Below the pieces are notes generated by a model. The model saw nothing but the letters and a program-made list of their open reading frames with translations, searched no databases and had not been told where the DNA came from. The translations under genes and the position numbers were made by a program. Positions 24,201 through 36,107 of a stretch of 64,000 nucleotides of DNA are shown one piece after another. This stretch comes from Ziziphus jujuba (lineage: Eukaryota; Streptophyta; Magnoliopsida; Rosales; Rhamnaceae). The number at the start of each line of letters is the position of its first letter. The stretch's first letter is position 1. The stretch is taken from the NCBI RefSeq assembly GCF_031755915.1, contig NC_083387.1, positions 21,409,001 to 21,473,000 on the forward strand, read 5' to 3'.

Positions 24201-26388
24201 CCAAGCTAAGGTGAAAGCAATTCAAGAGTGGCCGGTTCCTACTTCTATCACCCAAGTGAGGAGCTTTCATGGCTTGGCAAGCTTTTACCGAAGATTTGTC
24301 AAGGATTTTAGTACCATAGCAGCACCATTGAATGACATTGTCAAGAAGAATGTTGGTTTCAAATGGGGGGAAGTACAAGAAAAATCTTTTAATTTATTGA
24401 AAGAAAAATTGTGTAATGCACCTTTGTTAGTTTTGCCAAATTTTTCTAAGACTTTTGAAATTAAGTGTGATGGTTCGGGTGTAGGTATTGGAGTTGTTTT
24501 AATGCAAGAAGGAAGGTCCATAGCCTACTTTAGTGAAAAATTGAATGGAGCTGCCCTAAACTACCCAACTTATGACAAGGAGATGTATGCTTTCGTAAGG
24601 GCTTTGGAGACGTGGCAGCATTATCTCATGCCAAAGGAGTTTGTGAATCATATGGATCATGAGTCTTTGAAGCATATCAAGGGTCAAGGAAAGCTCAACC
24701 GAAGGCATGCTAAGTGGATTGAATTTATTGAAACATTTCTATATGTGATCCGCTAGAAAAAAGGTAAGGAAAATATGGTTGCCGATGCATTATCCCGAAG
24801 GTATGTGCTCTTTTCTACCTTAGATGCTAGATTGCTTGGATTTGAACAATTGAAAGAACTTTATGAGCATGATAGTGACTTTGGAGAAATTTTTAAAACC
24901 TGTTTGAAACATGGATTTAATAAATTTTACATATTTGAGGGATATTTGTTTAAGGAAAACAAACTTTGTGTGCCTAATTGTAGTATTAGGGAATTATTGG
25001 TTCGGGAAGGACATGGGGGTGGTTTAATGGGTCATTTTGGTGTTTTAAAAACTTTATCCTTGCTGCAAGAACATTTTTATTGGCCTAACATGAGGAAAGA
25101 TGTTGAGAGAATTTGTGAAAGATGTTTAAAGTGCCGAAAAACAAAATCAACATTGAAACCGCATGGATTGTATATACTTTTGCCGATCCCTATCTATCCT
25201 TGGGTAGATTTGTCTATGGATTTTATTCTTAGGTTGCCTAGGTCAAGGACAGGTAAGGATTCAATATTTGTTGTAGTAGATAGGTTTTCTAAGATGGCAC
25301 ATTTTATTGCATGTAACAAAACTGATGATGCATCCAATATTGCTAATTTATTTTTCAAGGAAATTGTGAGATTGCATGGAATGCCAAAAACTATTGTGTC
25401 GGATAGGGATGCTAAGTTCTTTAGCTATTTTTGGAAAACATTGTGGGCTAAATTAGGTACTAAGCTTTTATTTTCAACTACTTGTCATCCACAAACTGAT
25501 GGACAAACCGAAGTAGTAAATAGAACCTTGTCTGCATTGTTGAGGGCATTAATTAGTAGAAATTTAAGGACTTGGGAAGAATGTTTGCCACATGTTGAAT
25601 TTGCATATAATAGGTCTTTACATTCAGCAACTAAATTTACTCCATTTGAAATTGTTTATGGTTTTAATCCTTTGACTCCATTAGATTTAACACCTTTGCT
25701 TTTAAGTGAGCGTGCTAATCTAGATGGAAAATAAAAAGCTGATTTTGTAAAGCAGATTCATGAGAAAACACGAGCAAACATTGAGAGGAGGACCGAGCAA
25801 TATGCAAGGGTGGCTAATCAAGGCTGAAAATCAATGGTGTTTGAACCTGGAGATTGGGTGTGGCTGCATTTAAGGAAAGAAAGATTTCCCGAACAAAGGA
25901 AATCAAAACTCATGCCGACGGGTGATGGATCTTTTCAAGTTTTGGAGAAGATAAACAACAATGCCTACAAACTTGATCTACCGGGTGAGTATAGTGTTAG
26001 TGCCACCTTTAATGTTGCTGATTTATCTCCTTTTACTGCAGGTGATGACTTCAATTTGAGGACAAATCCTTTTCAAGAGGAGGGGAATGATGCGAATCCA
26101 CCCGAGACTGTTCGACCGACAACCCACTAGGGTGTTAACCCAATACAAATGAAGGTGGGACCGATCACTAGGGCCCAAGCCAAGAATTTCAAGGACAATC
26201 TTACTGTCTTCATAAAAGGAATAAGTCATAGTCAAGATGGGTTGGCCATATCTAAAGAACCAAGGCCTGTTTTACTCATACAAGCAATAGAAGCCGATAC
26301 GGACCCGGGTGACGGTTTTGGTACATTTTTGGAGTCCGGGAAGCATGAAATGGTTACAATGATTTATGGGTTCAATACATATGCCTAA
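21295..26388 (+). pseudogene. Gypsy gag-pol polyprotein, one frame with six in-frame stops
   Basis: One reading frame spans 1698 codons. Gag is followed by a CCHC knuckle (CFKCQGRGHIASQC, about 376-389). The protease DSG triad is at about 474. RT carries YFDD at about 910. RNase H begins near FEIKCDGSG. Integrase has an H2C2 zinc motif and D1309, D1370, E1406, a DD35E spacing. Stops interrupt it at 22969, 23188, 24754, 25732, 25825 and 26128; no frameshift is needed. From 26088 the frame runs inside the 3' LTR, adding about 100 residues with GPITRAQAKNFKDNL. I saw no typical chromodomain, and placement in a chromovirus-like clade is inference. Confidence 0.9.
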
Positions 26389-27234
26389 GAGGTCATGGAA
26401 TCAAGTTAAAGCAGCCTCAAATGCAATCAAGAAGGGCTTGTACGGACAGCATCAATAATTTGGTCGAATTTGCTGTATTGCTTGCTGGCTTTACTGTATT
26501 TTACTGTATTAGCCTTTTCTTATTTTTTCAAGCATGGGCAACGTGTGGGACTTCATATTCAGCTTATTTGGCATCCTAAAAAGCATCTAGAAGCTGATTT
26601 GAAGCTCAAAGAGGTCAAAGATTAGTCAAAGTCAAATTAGTCAAAAAGCTAGTATTATAGTTTCCTAATTTTATTCTACTTTTTGTTTTAGGAAACTACC
26701 ATTACTTTTTAGTTTTTATTTATTTATTTTCTGGACAAATAAGTTTAGGAAATTTATTATTTTATTATTTTCATTGTAAATTAATTAATTCCTAATTCAA
26801 AATAAAGGAATTAATTAATCAATTTTAGTTTAGGAAACTTAGTTTAGGACATATTAGAATTCGGTCAAGTTTCCTAATTCCTATAGGAGTCCGGTTTTGA
26901 ATTAATTTTTTAGGGTTTGTTTTGTTTCTTTCAAGCCTATTTAAAGGCTTATTTTTCAATAATAATACAACTTTGATTTGATTGAGAAAATACTTGTGAG
27001 ATTAATTATCTCTTTGTTCTTTGAGAACACCTAAAACACCATTAGAGAATTGGTTGTTTTAGCTTGACTTATCAATAGGTTTTCCATCCCCTATTGTGGC
27101 GTCTACATTATACCAAGGTTTCTAACCACAGGTTGGTTAGGGGTTGAGGTCCATCTCATTAGAACTTGAACTTAATTAAAAATCCGGGCTAATATAATAC
27201 GGGTTTAGGAGCAGGTCGTCCTAGGTTCGTATCA
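26088..27234 (+). repeat. 3' LTR of the gypsy element
   Basis: 1147 bp. It differs from the 5' LTR by CGC TGG becoming CAC TAG (R-W to H-stop) at about 26125-26130, by a small ttttactgta insertion near 26495, and by scattered transitions. It ends in gttcgtatca at 27234. Confidence 0.93.
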
Positions 27235-27992
27235 GGGCTCTTACAGCATTGTAAAAAGCAATTCACAGTATCGAAGTTTACAAAATTTACACGCAAAAAA
27301 TAAAATCAAAAATGCATATTTATATGTTCAAAAGAACAAGCATTTCACCCATTTTTCAACACCAAAAAGTAAGATTACCCAGGTACTCAAAATCCTAAAT
27401 TTATCAAATAAAAGTTGAATTTCAGCCTCAAGATCAATCAAAATAACAAACCCACAAAACAAAAGATTAAAATAGATCTTACCGATTGAATCTGAGCCAA
27501 AGAAATAGTGCGCAAGAGACAAAGAGACGGTTCCTCTTCAGAGTGAGAAGTGGAGAAGCAGCTACAGAAAGAGAAAAGAGAACATGTGGGAGAGAGAAGA
27601 AAGAACGAGGGATTGAGAGAAGGTGATGTCGGCAGCTTGGTGGTGGTGAAGATTAGTTATGGTAGCTTGGTGAATTATGCGGTAGCAGCTCTTTGTGAGG
27701 TGAAGGTGAAAGTGAAGTTGATGACGGCAAAAAGAAAATGAAAGTTGTTTTTCTTAGGGTTTACATCATTTTACATAAATTAAATTATATATAAAATATA
27801 TATATATATATATATATAACGGGCCGTGTTAGGGCTAGGGTTTTTATTCCCCAGGCTCGGCCTGGCCCCGATTTGGATTTTAATCTATTACCCCAAACCC
27901 GTCCCGCGCCCCCGATTTTTTGGGAAAAAACTGCCCCATTAGGACCCGTGCACCATGGATTTTGGATCATGCGGGACAAATTGCCATTCCTA
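27235..27992. other. Right arm of the hAT element, no gene recognised
   Basis: The arm contains a purine-rich stretch (27540-27740) with short ORFs that match nothing I know, a TA microsatellite at 27790-27818, and a GC-rich subterminal zone (27820-27990) with gcccgtcccgcgcccc-like motifs. It could be the untranslated leader of a former transposase gene. Confidence 0.5.
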
Positions 27993-28134
27993 GTTTGAAA
28001 TAAAACTACAAGAATACATAGAAATATCACATGCACATTTCTTCGGTAGAATGGTATCTTACAAATGACTCCAATCCACATGCATATATGTACATATTTC
28101 ATCATCAATACTAATATTTATTAATTATATTATA

Positions 28135-29280
28135 TGATGCGAATCCACCCGAGATTGCTCGACCGACAACCCGCTGGGGTGCTGACCCAATACAAATGAA
28201 GGTGGGACCGATCACTAGGGCCCAAGCCAAGAAGTTCAAGGACAATCTTGCTGTCTTCATACAAGGAATAAGTCATAGTCAAGAGGGGTTGGCCATATCT
28301 AAAGAACCAAGGCCTGTTTTACTCATACAAGCAATAGAAGCCGATATGGACCCGAGTGACGATTTTGGTACATTTTTGGAGTCCGGGAAGCATGAAATGG
28401 TTCCAATGATTTATGGGTTCAATACATATGCCTAAGAGGTCATGGAATCAAGTTAAATAAGCCTCAAATGCAATCAAAAAGGGCTTGTACGGACAGCATC
28501 AACAATTTGGCCGAATTTGCTGTATTGCTTGCTGGCTTTACTGTATTTTACTGTATTAGCCTTTTCTTATTTTTCCAAGCATGGGCAACGTGTGGGACTT
28601 CATATTCAGCTTATTTGGCATCCTAAAAAGCATATAGAAGCTGATTTGAAGCTCAAAGAGGTCAAAGATTGGTCAAAGTCAAATTAGTCAAAAAGCTAGT
28701 ATTATAGTTTCCTAATTTTATTCTACTTTTTGTTTTAGGAAACTACCATTACTTTTTAGTTTTTTATTTATTTATTTTCTGGACAAATAAGTTTAGGAAA
28801 GTTATTATTTTATTAGTTTCATTGTAAATTAATTAATTCCTAATTCAAAATAAAGGAATTAATTAATCAATTTTTGTTTAGGAAACTTAGTTTAGGACAT
28901 ATTAGAATTCGGTCAAGTTTCCTAATTCCTATAGGAGTCCGGTTTTGAATTATTTTTTAAGGTTTATTTTGTTTCTTTCAAGCCTATTTAAAGGCTTATT
29001 TTTCAAGAATAAAAAAACTTTGATTTGATTAAGAAAATACTTGTGAGATTAATTATCTCTTTGTTCTTTGAGAACACCTAAAACACCATTAGAGAATTGG
29101 TTGTTTTAGCTTGACTTATCAATAGGTTTTCCATCCCCTATTGTCGCGTCTACATTATACCAAGGTTTCTAACCACAGGTTGGTTAGGGGTTGAGGTCCA
29201 TTCCATTAGAACTTGAACTTAATTAAAGATCCGGGCTAATATAATACGGGTTTAGGAGCAGGTCGTCCTAGGTTCGTATA
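28135..29280 (+). repeat. Solo LTR of the same gypsy family
   Basis: The block starts TGATGCGAATCCACC at 28135 and is collinear with both gypsy LTRs to ggttcgtat near 29279, where the terminal CA is altered. No internal gypsy sequence adjoins it. Its frame (MKVGPITRAQAKKFKDNLAV, 28196-28435) is open. It lies 142 bp outside the hAT element. Solo LTRs arise by recombination between the two LTRs of one element. Confidence 0.93.
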
Positions 29281-29754
29281 TATTTATTATATATCCATCA
29301 TATGAACATGATTAATTAAGTACATGTAAAACTTTTACATTGGCTTGTAAAAAGCAATATCATTTACAATCAAAATTTTAATTGAAGTCACAAAACTTTT
29401 AGTAAATCCTTAAGATAATCAGCAGCATAAATTTAAAAGAGACTTTGATATGCAGATATGACAATATCTTCAACCATAACCAACAAAACCTAAATGGATC
29501 TAAGTAAAGTAAAAAATTGCATATTATCCAAAGTAAATTATATAGAAAAATTGAATAATGCATACCACTAATAAATTTTCAATACCTCTAATCATCAAGA
29601 GAAATTGTATTAAAGCATTGTCCTAATGTAGCTTTTTCAACACTCAATGCAAAAGTATCTCGCGTGAGTTCTTCCAAATTAATTTTATCATCTTCTGAAA
29701 TTGAATATGTAATCAATTAGAAATGTTCATATTTTAAAAAACAGTAAAATATAT

Positions 29755-29785
<31 letters not shown>

Positions 29786-29900
29786 GGAACTACCTTCCTT
29801 ACCAAAAGCCAGTCTCAATTTCTTGTACATAATAAAGCTTGTACTACATCTAGCTTTAGTGAACTACAAAACTGATCTACTACTTGACCACTAATACTAA
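29281..29900. other. AT-rich spacer, nothing recognised
   Basis: No gene-like ORF. A TA microsatellite lies at 29757-29785. The DNA runs up to the MITE's target duplication. Confidence 0.6.
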
Positions 29901-30277
29901 GGGAGGTGTATTCAATTTAGAGTTTAATGGATTTAAAATGAGTTATAAATTTTAAAGGATTAGACAGATTGTTATGGAATTCTATAGATTTCATAAAAAA
30001 ATTATAAGAATCCAATGAAATCTTTGGTATTAATGTTGGATTTCATATTGACAATTTTCTTCACAATTTCACTATTAAAATCCATCATTTTTTAAAATCT
30101 TTTAAAATCAATGACTTTTTAAATACTATTAGATTTTAAAAGAATCTTACAAAGTCCTAATTGAATACACCTAGATTTTAATAGACTTTTATAAAATCCA
30201 TTAAAATCTAAATTGAATACCTCTAAACTTTTAAATACTTTTAAAATCCTTCAAATTCTAAATTGAATACACCTCCT
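29901..30277. mobile_element. Tourist-like (PIF/Harbinger) MITE, 377 bp
   Basis: The left end is gggaggtgtattcaatttag. The complement of the right end is aggaggtgtattcaatttag. These are 21-bp inverted repeats that differ only in the first base. TAA flanks both sides (29898-29900 and 30278-30280), the 3-bp duplication expected of Harbinger-type MITEs. The interior is AT-rich, has no ORF and repeats ttgaata-containing motifs. Confidence 0.9.
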
Positions 30278-30280
30278 TAA

Positions 30281-31500
30281 AAGTAGATTCAAAGGCAACT
30301 GTTGAAATTGGAATTGCTAAGACTTCACAAGCCAAAAGTAACTATTGGAAACCGAAATTATTCTGCTTTCCACCAACTACAGACATCAACGTCTTGTTTC
30401 CTATCTGATTTTTCTTCATCTAAATACTTCTCTAATTTATTTATTTATTTATTTATTTTAAGAACCCTCTTTGTAACATATATCAAAATCCTATAACATT
30501 AAAAGCAATAATTTAGCTAGAGTCAAAATCCTATAACATTTAAAAGCAATAATTTAGTTAGAGTATGATTAAAAATAAATAAATAAATAAAGTTAAATTA
30601 AGATTATATTAATAATTTATCTAAAAAATGATATCTTTGTTTTACATTGGGATAGAAGTCTCATTCATAGTGGTGTTTATGTTGATAAGATCATAAAACT
30701 CTTGCATATAAACATTTTAGAGAGAATTTAGTCTCTATGAACATATGCCATCTCATAAGAATCCTTACCATGGAACTTTTTATAAGCCCAATCAACAAAA
30801 TGAATTTGTAACGAGGATAAAAAATCACAGCTATGGCAAGAAATCAAACTATTCTCAGACCAATACTTCTCAAACTTTAAACTCATATAAGTTCAAATTG
30901 TCGCTACCTTCCATAGCTCTTTAATATTATGTTGGATTATAAACACTTTAGGAACAAAAAAGTTTGATGTAAGTTACTTTGTTCCAGAAAATAAACCAAT
31001 GATATCATAAAAGTTTTATGCAAAAATTTGAAAATTTTCTCTATTCTATCATATTCTTCTAAGGAAGGACAAAACTTAAAACTGAAATTTGTCAATTCTA
31101 GATTAATAAATGCTCGACAAGAAAAAATTACATTATCAAGCAGAAGATAGGTTGAGTTTCATCTAGTGGCCACATCTTGTCTTAAACCTCTCTTTACTTA
31201 TTTTTGAAATTATTTGTTTTTAGGATATGGGTTAGCATCCCTAATTTGTAGGAGCTGGAGATGTTAGCAAAAACATTATTATATTTTTACTATTTTAGAA
31301 ATTAGGAAAAAAGGGAAGTAACCTAGCTTTATGTAAGAGTTATGTATATCACATAAAAATCAATTCTTCTCCTTCTAAAGGAAGAAGCACAAGCCATGCC
31401 ACTAGCCACCAGCATCTCCTTCCTTATGCCATCATCATCAACATTCCACCATTGAATTTTTTATTTGAAAGTTAGGAAGTCTAGAAGAAGAACAAGAGAA
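30281..31500. other. AT-rich spacer upstream of the plus-strand copia relic
   Basis: No gene is evident. A short near-perfect duplication, tcaaaatcctataacatt, lies at about 30483 and 30524. I found no LTR or primer binding site for the downstream copia element, so that element appears 5' truncated. Confidence 0.55.
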
Positions 31501-34500
31501 AGGGCATTGAAGTAGGATTAGGGCAAAAGTGACAGCAAAGCCTACTATGTTCGTTTAATCTCTTCAATTCTTGTCTCTTTGTATTCTTAATTTACTTAAT
31601 GCTGTAGATTTTGCTCACAAGCACAACTTCCAAATATTCTATTCAACTGATATTTTCTTATTTGGCTGCGATGGCCGACCTGTAAGTATGATAGTTTTGA
31701 ATCCGATTTTTCATCAATGGAGACGTCTTGATCAAGCACTTGTTGGCTGGATTCTTTCTTCCATTTCACCAGAAATTCATAACCAAATCACCAAACCATC
31801 AAGTCTAGTCATTGCTCATCAACTTTGTATTGCTCTTGAATAATTATTTGGTAGCCAATCAAAGGCTAAGATTATGCAATTAAAGATATAGTTTTAAACA
31901 ACAAAAAACACTCCTTACCCATCAGTTCTTATTTCTCAAAAATGAAGAATATTGCATTCTTTAACAATGGCAAGTCATCCCATCTCTGATGAAAACTTCA
32001 TCATGCAATTACTAGCAGGTTTGCCTTTAGAATACGATGTTACCATAGCTAATATTCATGTCAATCATACCACCATGGCAGTGGAAGAAATTCAATCTCT
32101 TCTTTTGAGTTAAAAGGCATGGATTCAAGAAGCCACATCACCTGATATCATCTATTCCCAATATTACAACGAAGTAACCAAAACATTCTAATTCTGGCCA
32201 TAGCTTCAATTCAAGTCGTTTCAACAATCAATATCGTGCTCCTACTTCAACCACTCAACCAAATGGCCATGGATCTTTCTCTAATAGGGGATGTGGCCAT
32301 GGACGTGGTCATAGTAGCTCAACCAACATGATTTATTGTCAAATTTGCAAAATTCTTGGTCATAGTGTAGTCATTATTGGTATCAATTTGATGAAACCTA
32401 TACAAGTCCACATAATACGAATGCTTTTTATGCATCTTCAAATGATACTACCAATCCTGAATGGTTGTTAGACAGTGGTGCCACTAACCATGTTACCTTT
32501 GATCTTTCAAATATTGATGAATGGAGTGAATACTATGGTAGTGATAAATTAATTGTTGAGAATGGTCAAGGTTTGCTTAAAATTCATACTGGTTATTCTG
32601 TTTTTGATACAAGATCTGGAAAATGACACTTAATAACATGTTACATGTTCCTAAAATCAAAAAAAAAAAAAATGGCTAAGCATATCCAGATTAACCAATG
32701 ATAACAATGTCATTATGGAATTTACTAATCAATGTGTTTTTACGAAGGACAAGAATACGAAGAGAATTTTTCTCAGCGGAATACTTAAGGATGGGCTCTA
32801 TCAAGTGAAGCTACCAAAAAATTCTGCTAGGATTTTTCTTTCACATTTGTATTGTGCGTTAATTTTCCTTTACATAAACTTTGTCATTATCGTTTAGGAC
32901 ATCCTAGTTATATTGTTATGAATAAAGTAGCATCACAGTGCAATAATTCTTTTTTTGTTCCATCTTCTAGTGACTTATGCACTGCCTATCTATTAGGCAA
33001 AAATGAACGTTTATATGCCCCTCCACCATCTACTATTAGTAAAGCACCATTTGATTTAATATTTTCATATGTATGGGGTCCAGCTCTAGTTGAGTCTCCT
33101 GAATGATACAAATATTATTTACTATTCGAGGATAATTATACTCGTTTTTCTTGGATTTATCCTATGAGATTCAAATCAAAAGTAACAATAATTTTTTTTT
33201 TTTTTTTTGCATTTTAAAAAATGGTTGAAAATTTAATCAATAAAAAAATAAAAGTTTTTCAAGCCGATTGGAGAGGTGAATACTGACCCTTAAAAATAAT
33301 TCTCAACAATTTTTATATAATTGTTCAACATCCATGTCCTCACAATTACAATCAGAATGGTAAAGTGGAACAAAAACACCGTCATATTACTGAAACCGCT
33401 TTCACTCTGCTTGCATAGAGCTCCATGCCTTTTAATCAAAGGTGGAATGCTTGCTCTATAACTACCATTTTAATTAATAGACTTCCCACTGAAGTACTAA
33501 ATTTCGAGTCTCCTTTTCAAAAAGTATTACCAAAATTTTTAATTTTTCTTTTTTAAAAAGTTTTTATTGCGAGTGTTTTCCTTTTCTTAGGCTGTACAGG
33601 AATAAAAAGTTTAGCTATCATTCTGAACGTTGTGTTTTTTATTAACTATAGTTCATCTCACAAAGGGTATAAATGTTTAAGTCTAATTACTGTCAAGATT
33701 TATATATCCCCGAACATAATTTTTAATGAAAATTGTTATCCTTTTTATGATTCAGCTGGGCCTTACACCTTAACAAATATTACGTCTAATAAGTCTAATT
33801 CTAGTTCCCTATGATTTCCAGTCTCTTTTTTATAGACCAAGCCACAATCGGTCCCAGTAACTGTTAAGGCATCCTTAGCAACTACTTTGAGGACTTCTCT
33901 TCCATCTGTGTCTCATCACAAAGACCATGAAGAGTCTAACTCCACTACAACCTCTCAAGGTCCCCCATACCAACTATCACTCCCTCAAAAATACCATTAG
34001 TTCAAGATGAGTCTCGTCATTACGTGGATTGGCTCCCATTAATTCCATCACAAGAACATTACGTGTACTCAACAATACAGCAGTACAGTCCAAGCCACCT
34101 GCCTCTACTAACTCCCCAAGCCGTACTCTTCAGCCTTTCCTTTACAGCTCTTCTCTTTCGCCTCCAACTCATGCCATGTGTCTCAGTCATCCCATCATAA
34201 CTCGTGCAGAGTCTGGTATATTCAAACCTAAGGTTCTTGTTGTGAACTTCAAGCTGACATCACTATTTTTTGAACCTTCTTCACCAGCCTCTTCTCTTCT
34301 TTGTCCACAGTGGAAATCAGCAATGGAAGATGAGATTGCTGCCTTAATAAAAATTCATACTTGGTTTCTTGTTCCTCCTTAACCGCATCAATTTCTTGTT
34401 GGGAATAAGTGGGTCTACAAAATTAAGTAGTATCCTAATGGCTCAATCTTGCATCATAAGGTCTGGCTGGTTGCTAAGGTTTTCATTAGAAACCTAGGTT

Positions 34501-36038
34501 AGATTTCAAAAAAATATTTAATCTAGTCATTAAACCATCTACTGTGAGCGTTGTTCTGTCTTTTACTGTTTCTTGATAGTGAGATGTTCGGCAAATTGAC
34601 ATCAATAATGCCTTTTTAAATGGCATACTCAATGAAGATGTGTATATCAAGCAACCGAAAGGAGTCGTCAATTCCTCACCATTTGATACCGTGTGTAAAC
34701 TCCATAAGTCTTTGTATGGACTTCATCAGGCTCTTCATGCATGGTATGATCAATTAAAAAAAATCTTATGTGCTTGGGGGTTTTGTAACTCAAAGATGGA
34801 TTCTTCTCTTTTTACTCTTCATTGTCCACTGGTGTTTCTTGGGTTTTGGTGTATGATGATGACACTTTAGTCACCGGTAACAACAAGTCCTTAATTGACC
34901 AATTCATTCGCAAAGTGGACACCAATTTCTCGTTAAAAGACTTGGGATTGTTAAATTACTTTTGGGCATCGAGGTTCATTGTTCAAAGTTTGACATGCAT
35001 TTTTCTTAAGCAGCTTATGATCTTTTACTAAAAACTAACATGTTGGATTGTAAAATGAGCCCCACCTATCTGCTCAATGGTACAGCTTGCTACTACTAGT
35101 GGTAATTTGTTCTTTGATGGTTTCTTGTATTACAGCACAATTGGCATGCTACAATATGTCACTATCATGTGTGTGGAACTTTCTTTTGCTATGAATAAAC
35201 TTAGTTAATATATGCATCAACGATCTGAACTACATTGGTTTGCTTGCAAGAGCATTATTCAATATCTTCAAGGAACTAAGCATTTTGTCCTTTTGCTCCA
35301 CCCTTTTAATCATCTTAAACTCACTAGTTTCACTGATGCCGATTGGGCATCCAATATTGATGATCATAAGTCTACAAGAGGCTATTGCATCTATCTTGGA
35401 GATTCTTCAGTCTCATGGTCTTCGAAAAAACAAAATTTTATGGCTCGGTCTATCACCGAGTTTGAATACCATGCATTGGCCTACGGTGCAACTAAGATTG
35501 CATGGCTTCAATAGCTTGTACACGAGTTGCAGGTTCCCTCTCAAGCCACTCCTGTTCTCTGGTGTGACAACATGGGCACTGGCTTCCTTGCTGCCAATCC
35601 CATTTTTCATCAGTGAACTAAACTTGTAGAGATTCACCTCCATTTCATTCATGATAAGGTGCTATAATGCTCATTGGGCATCCGATACATACCTACCATT
35701 GAACAGGTTGCTAACATCCTTACCAAACCTTTGCCACTGTTCGCTTCCAGCAAGTTAAAACCAAGTTAATGTTGTGCCTCCCCCATTTCGCTTGAGGGGC
35801 GATGATAGCTCACATATATTAGAGGTTGCTCATAAGAGGACTCTAGATAGGTCTTCCACTAATAGTGGATAACTATTGTACCTGGTTATGTCTAGCCATG
35901 CCAGTTTTTGAGCTAGCTTGTATATTAGATAACTATGCACGTACTGGCTGTAAGGTTATCATCTTGGATTTATACATCATCTATTCATGAGATTAATGAA
36001 GCACAGTTTTTATTCATCTTTGCCTCTGTGTTTTCACA
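31500..36038 (+). mobile_element. Decayed Ty1/copia retrotransposon, plus strand
   Basis: Read in order, with many stops and frameshifts. A gag relic is at about 31570-32120 (WILSSISPEIHNQ, LLAGLPLEYDVTIANIHV). Protease is near 32455 (NPEWLLDSGATNHVTFD). An integrase relic lies at 32850-33500. RT is at 34580-35030 (DVRQIDINNAFLNG, VYIKQPKGV, KSLYGLHQALHAWY). RNase H is at 35210-35515 (FTDADWASNIDDHKSTRGYC). A polypurine tract (ttgaggggcga, ending 35802) precedes a probable 3' LTR. The gag wording is close to that of the element at 39427-44230 (GLPLEYDAIANINSHSLP), so the two belong to one family. Confidence 0.85.
35803..36038 (+). repeat. Probable 3' LTR of the plus-strand copia relic
   Basis: It begins tgatagctcacatatattag right after the polypurine tract, with TGTT degraded to TGAT, and ends near gtgttttcaca. 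The right boundary is approximate. No 5' partner was found. Confidence 0.55.
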
Positions 36039-36059
36039 CCAAAATCAAAATTGATATTA

Positions 36060-36068
36060 TTAAAACAA

Positions 36069-36107
<39 letters not shown>

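Larger units (their letters stand above)
18997..27234 (+). mobile_element. Ty3/gypsy LTR retrotransposon, full length, inactivated by stops
   Basis: LTRs at 18997-20133 and 26088-27234 both run from TGATGCGAATCC to GGTTCGTATCA. The flanking 5-mers are gggtt and gggct (4 of 5 match), a probable target duplication. The primer binding site tggtatcagagcta (20136-20149) matches initiator methionine tRNA. A polypurine tract, aagaggaggggaa (26075-26087), directly precedes the 3' LTR. The order of domains is gag, protease, RT, RNase H, integrase, which is gypsy order. The LTRs are very similar, differing by a short ttttactgta duplication and scattered substitutions. Confidence 0.95.
18269..27992. mobile_element. 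hAT-type DNA transposon carrying a PPR fragment and a nested gypsy element
   Basis: Left end reads taggaatgtcaatggggcgg (18269 on). The complement of the right end reads taggaatggcaatttgtccc (up to 27992). The immediate flanks are a perfect 8-bp direct repeat, gtttgaaa (18261-18268 and 27993-28000). An 8-bp duplication and such ends are typical of hAT elements, and G/C-rich subterminal repeats (gcgggg-like) occupy both ends. No transposase domain was recognised, so it is probably non-autonomous. Host content is about 0.73 kb on the left, including a PPR gene fragment, and 0.76 kb on the right. The gypsy element at 18997-27234 is nested inside and is therefore younger. Confidence 0.85.
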
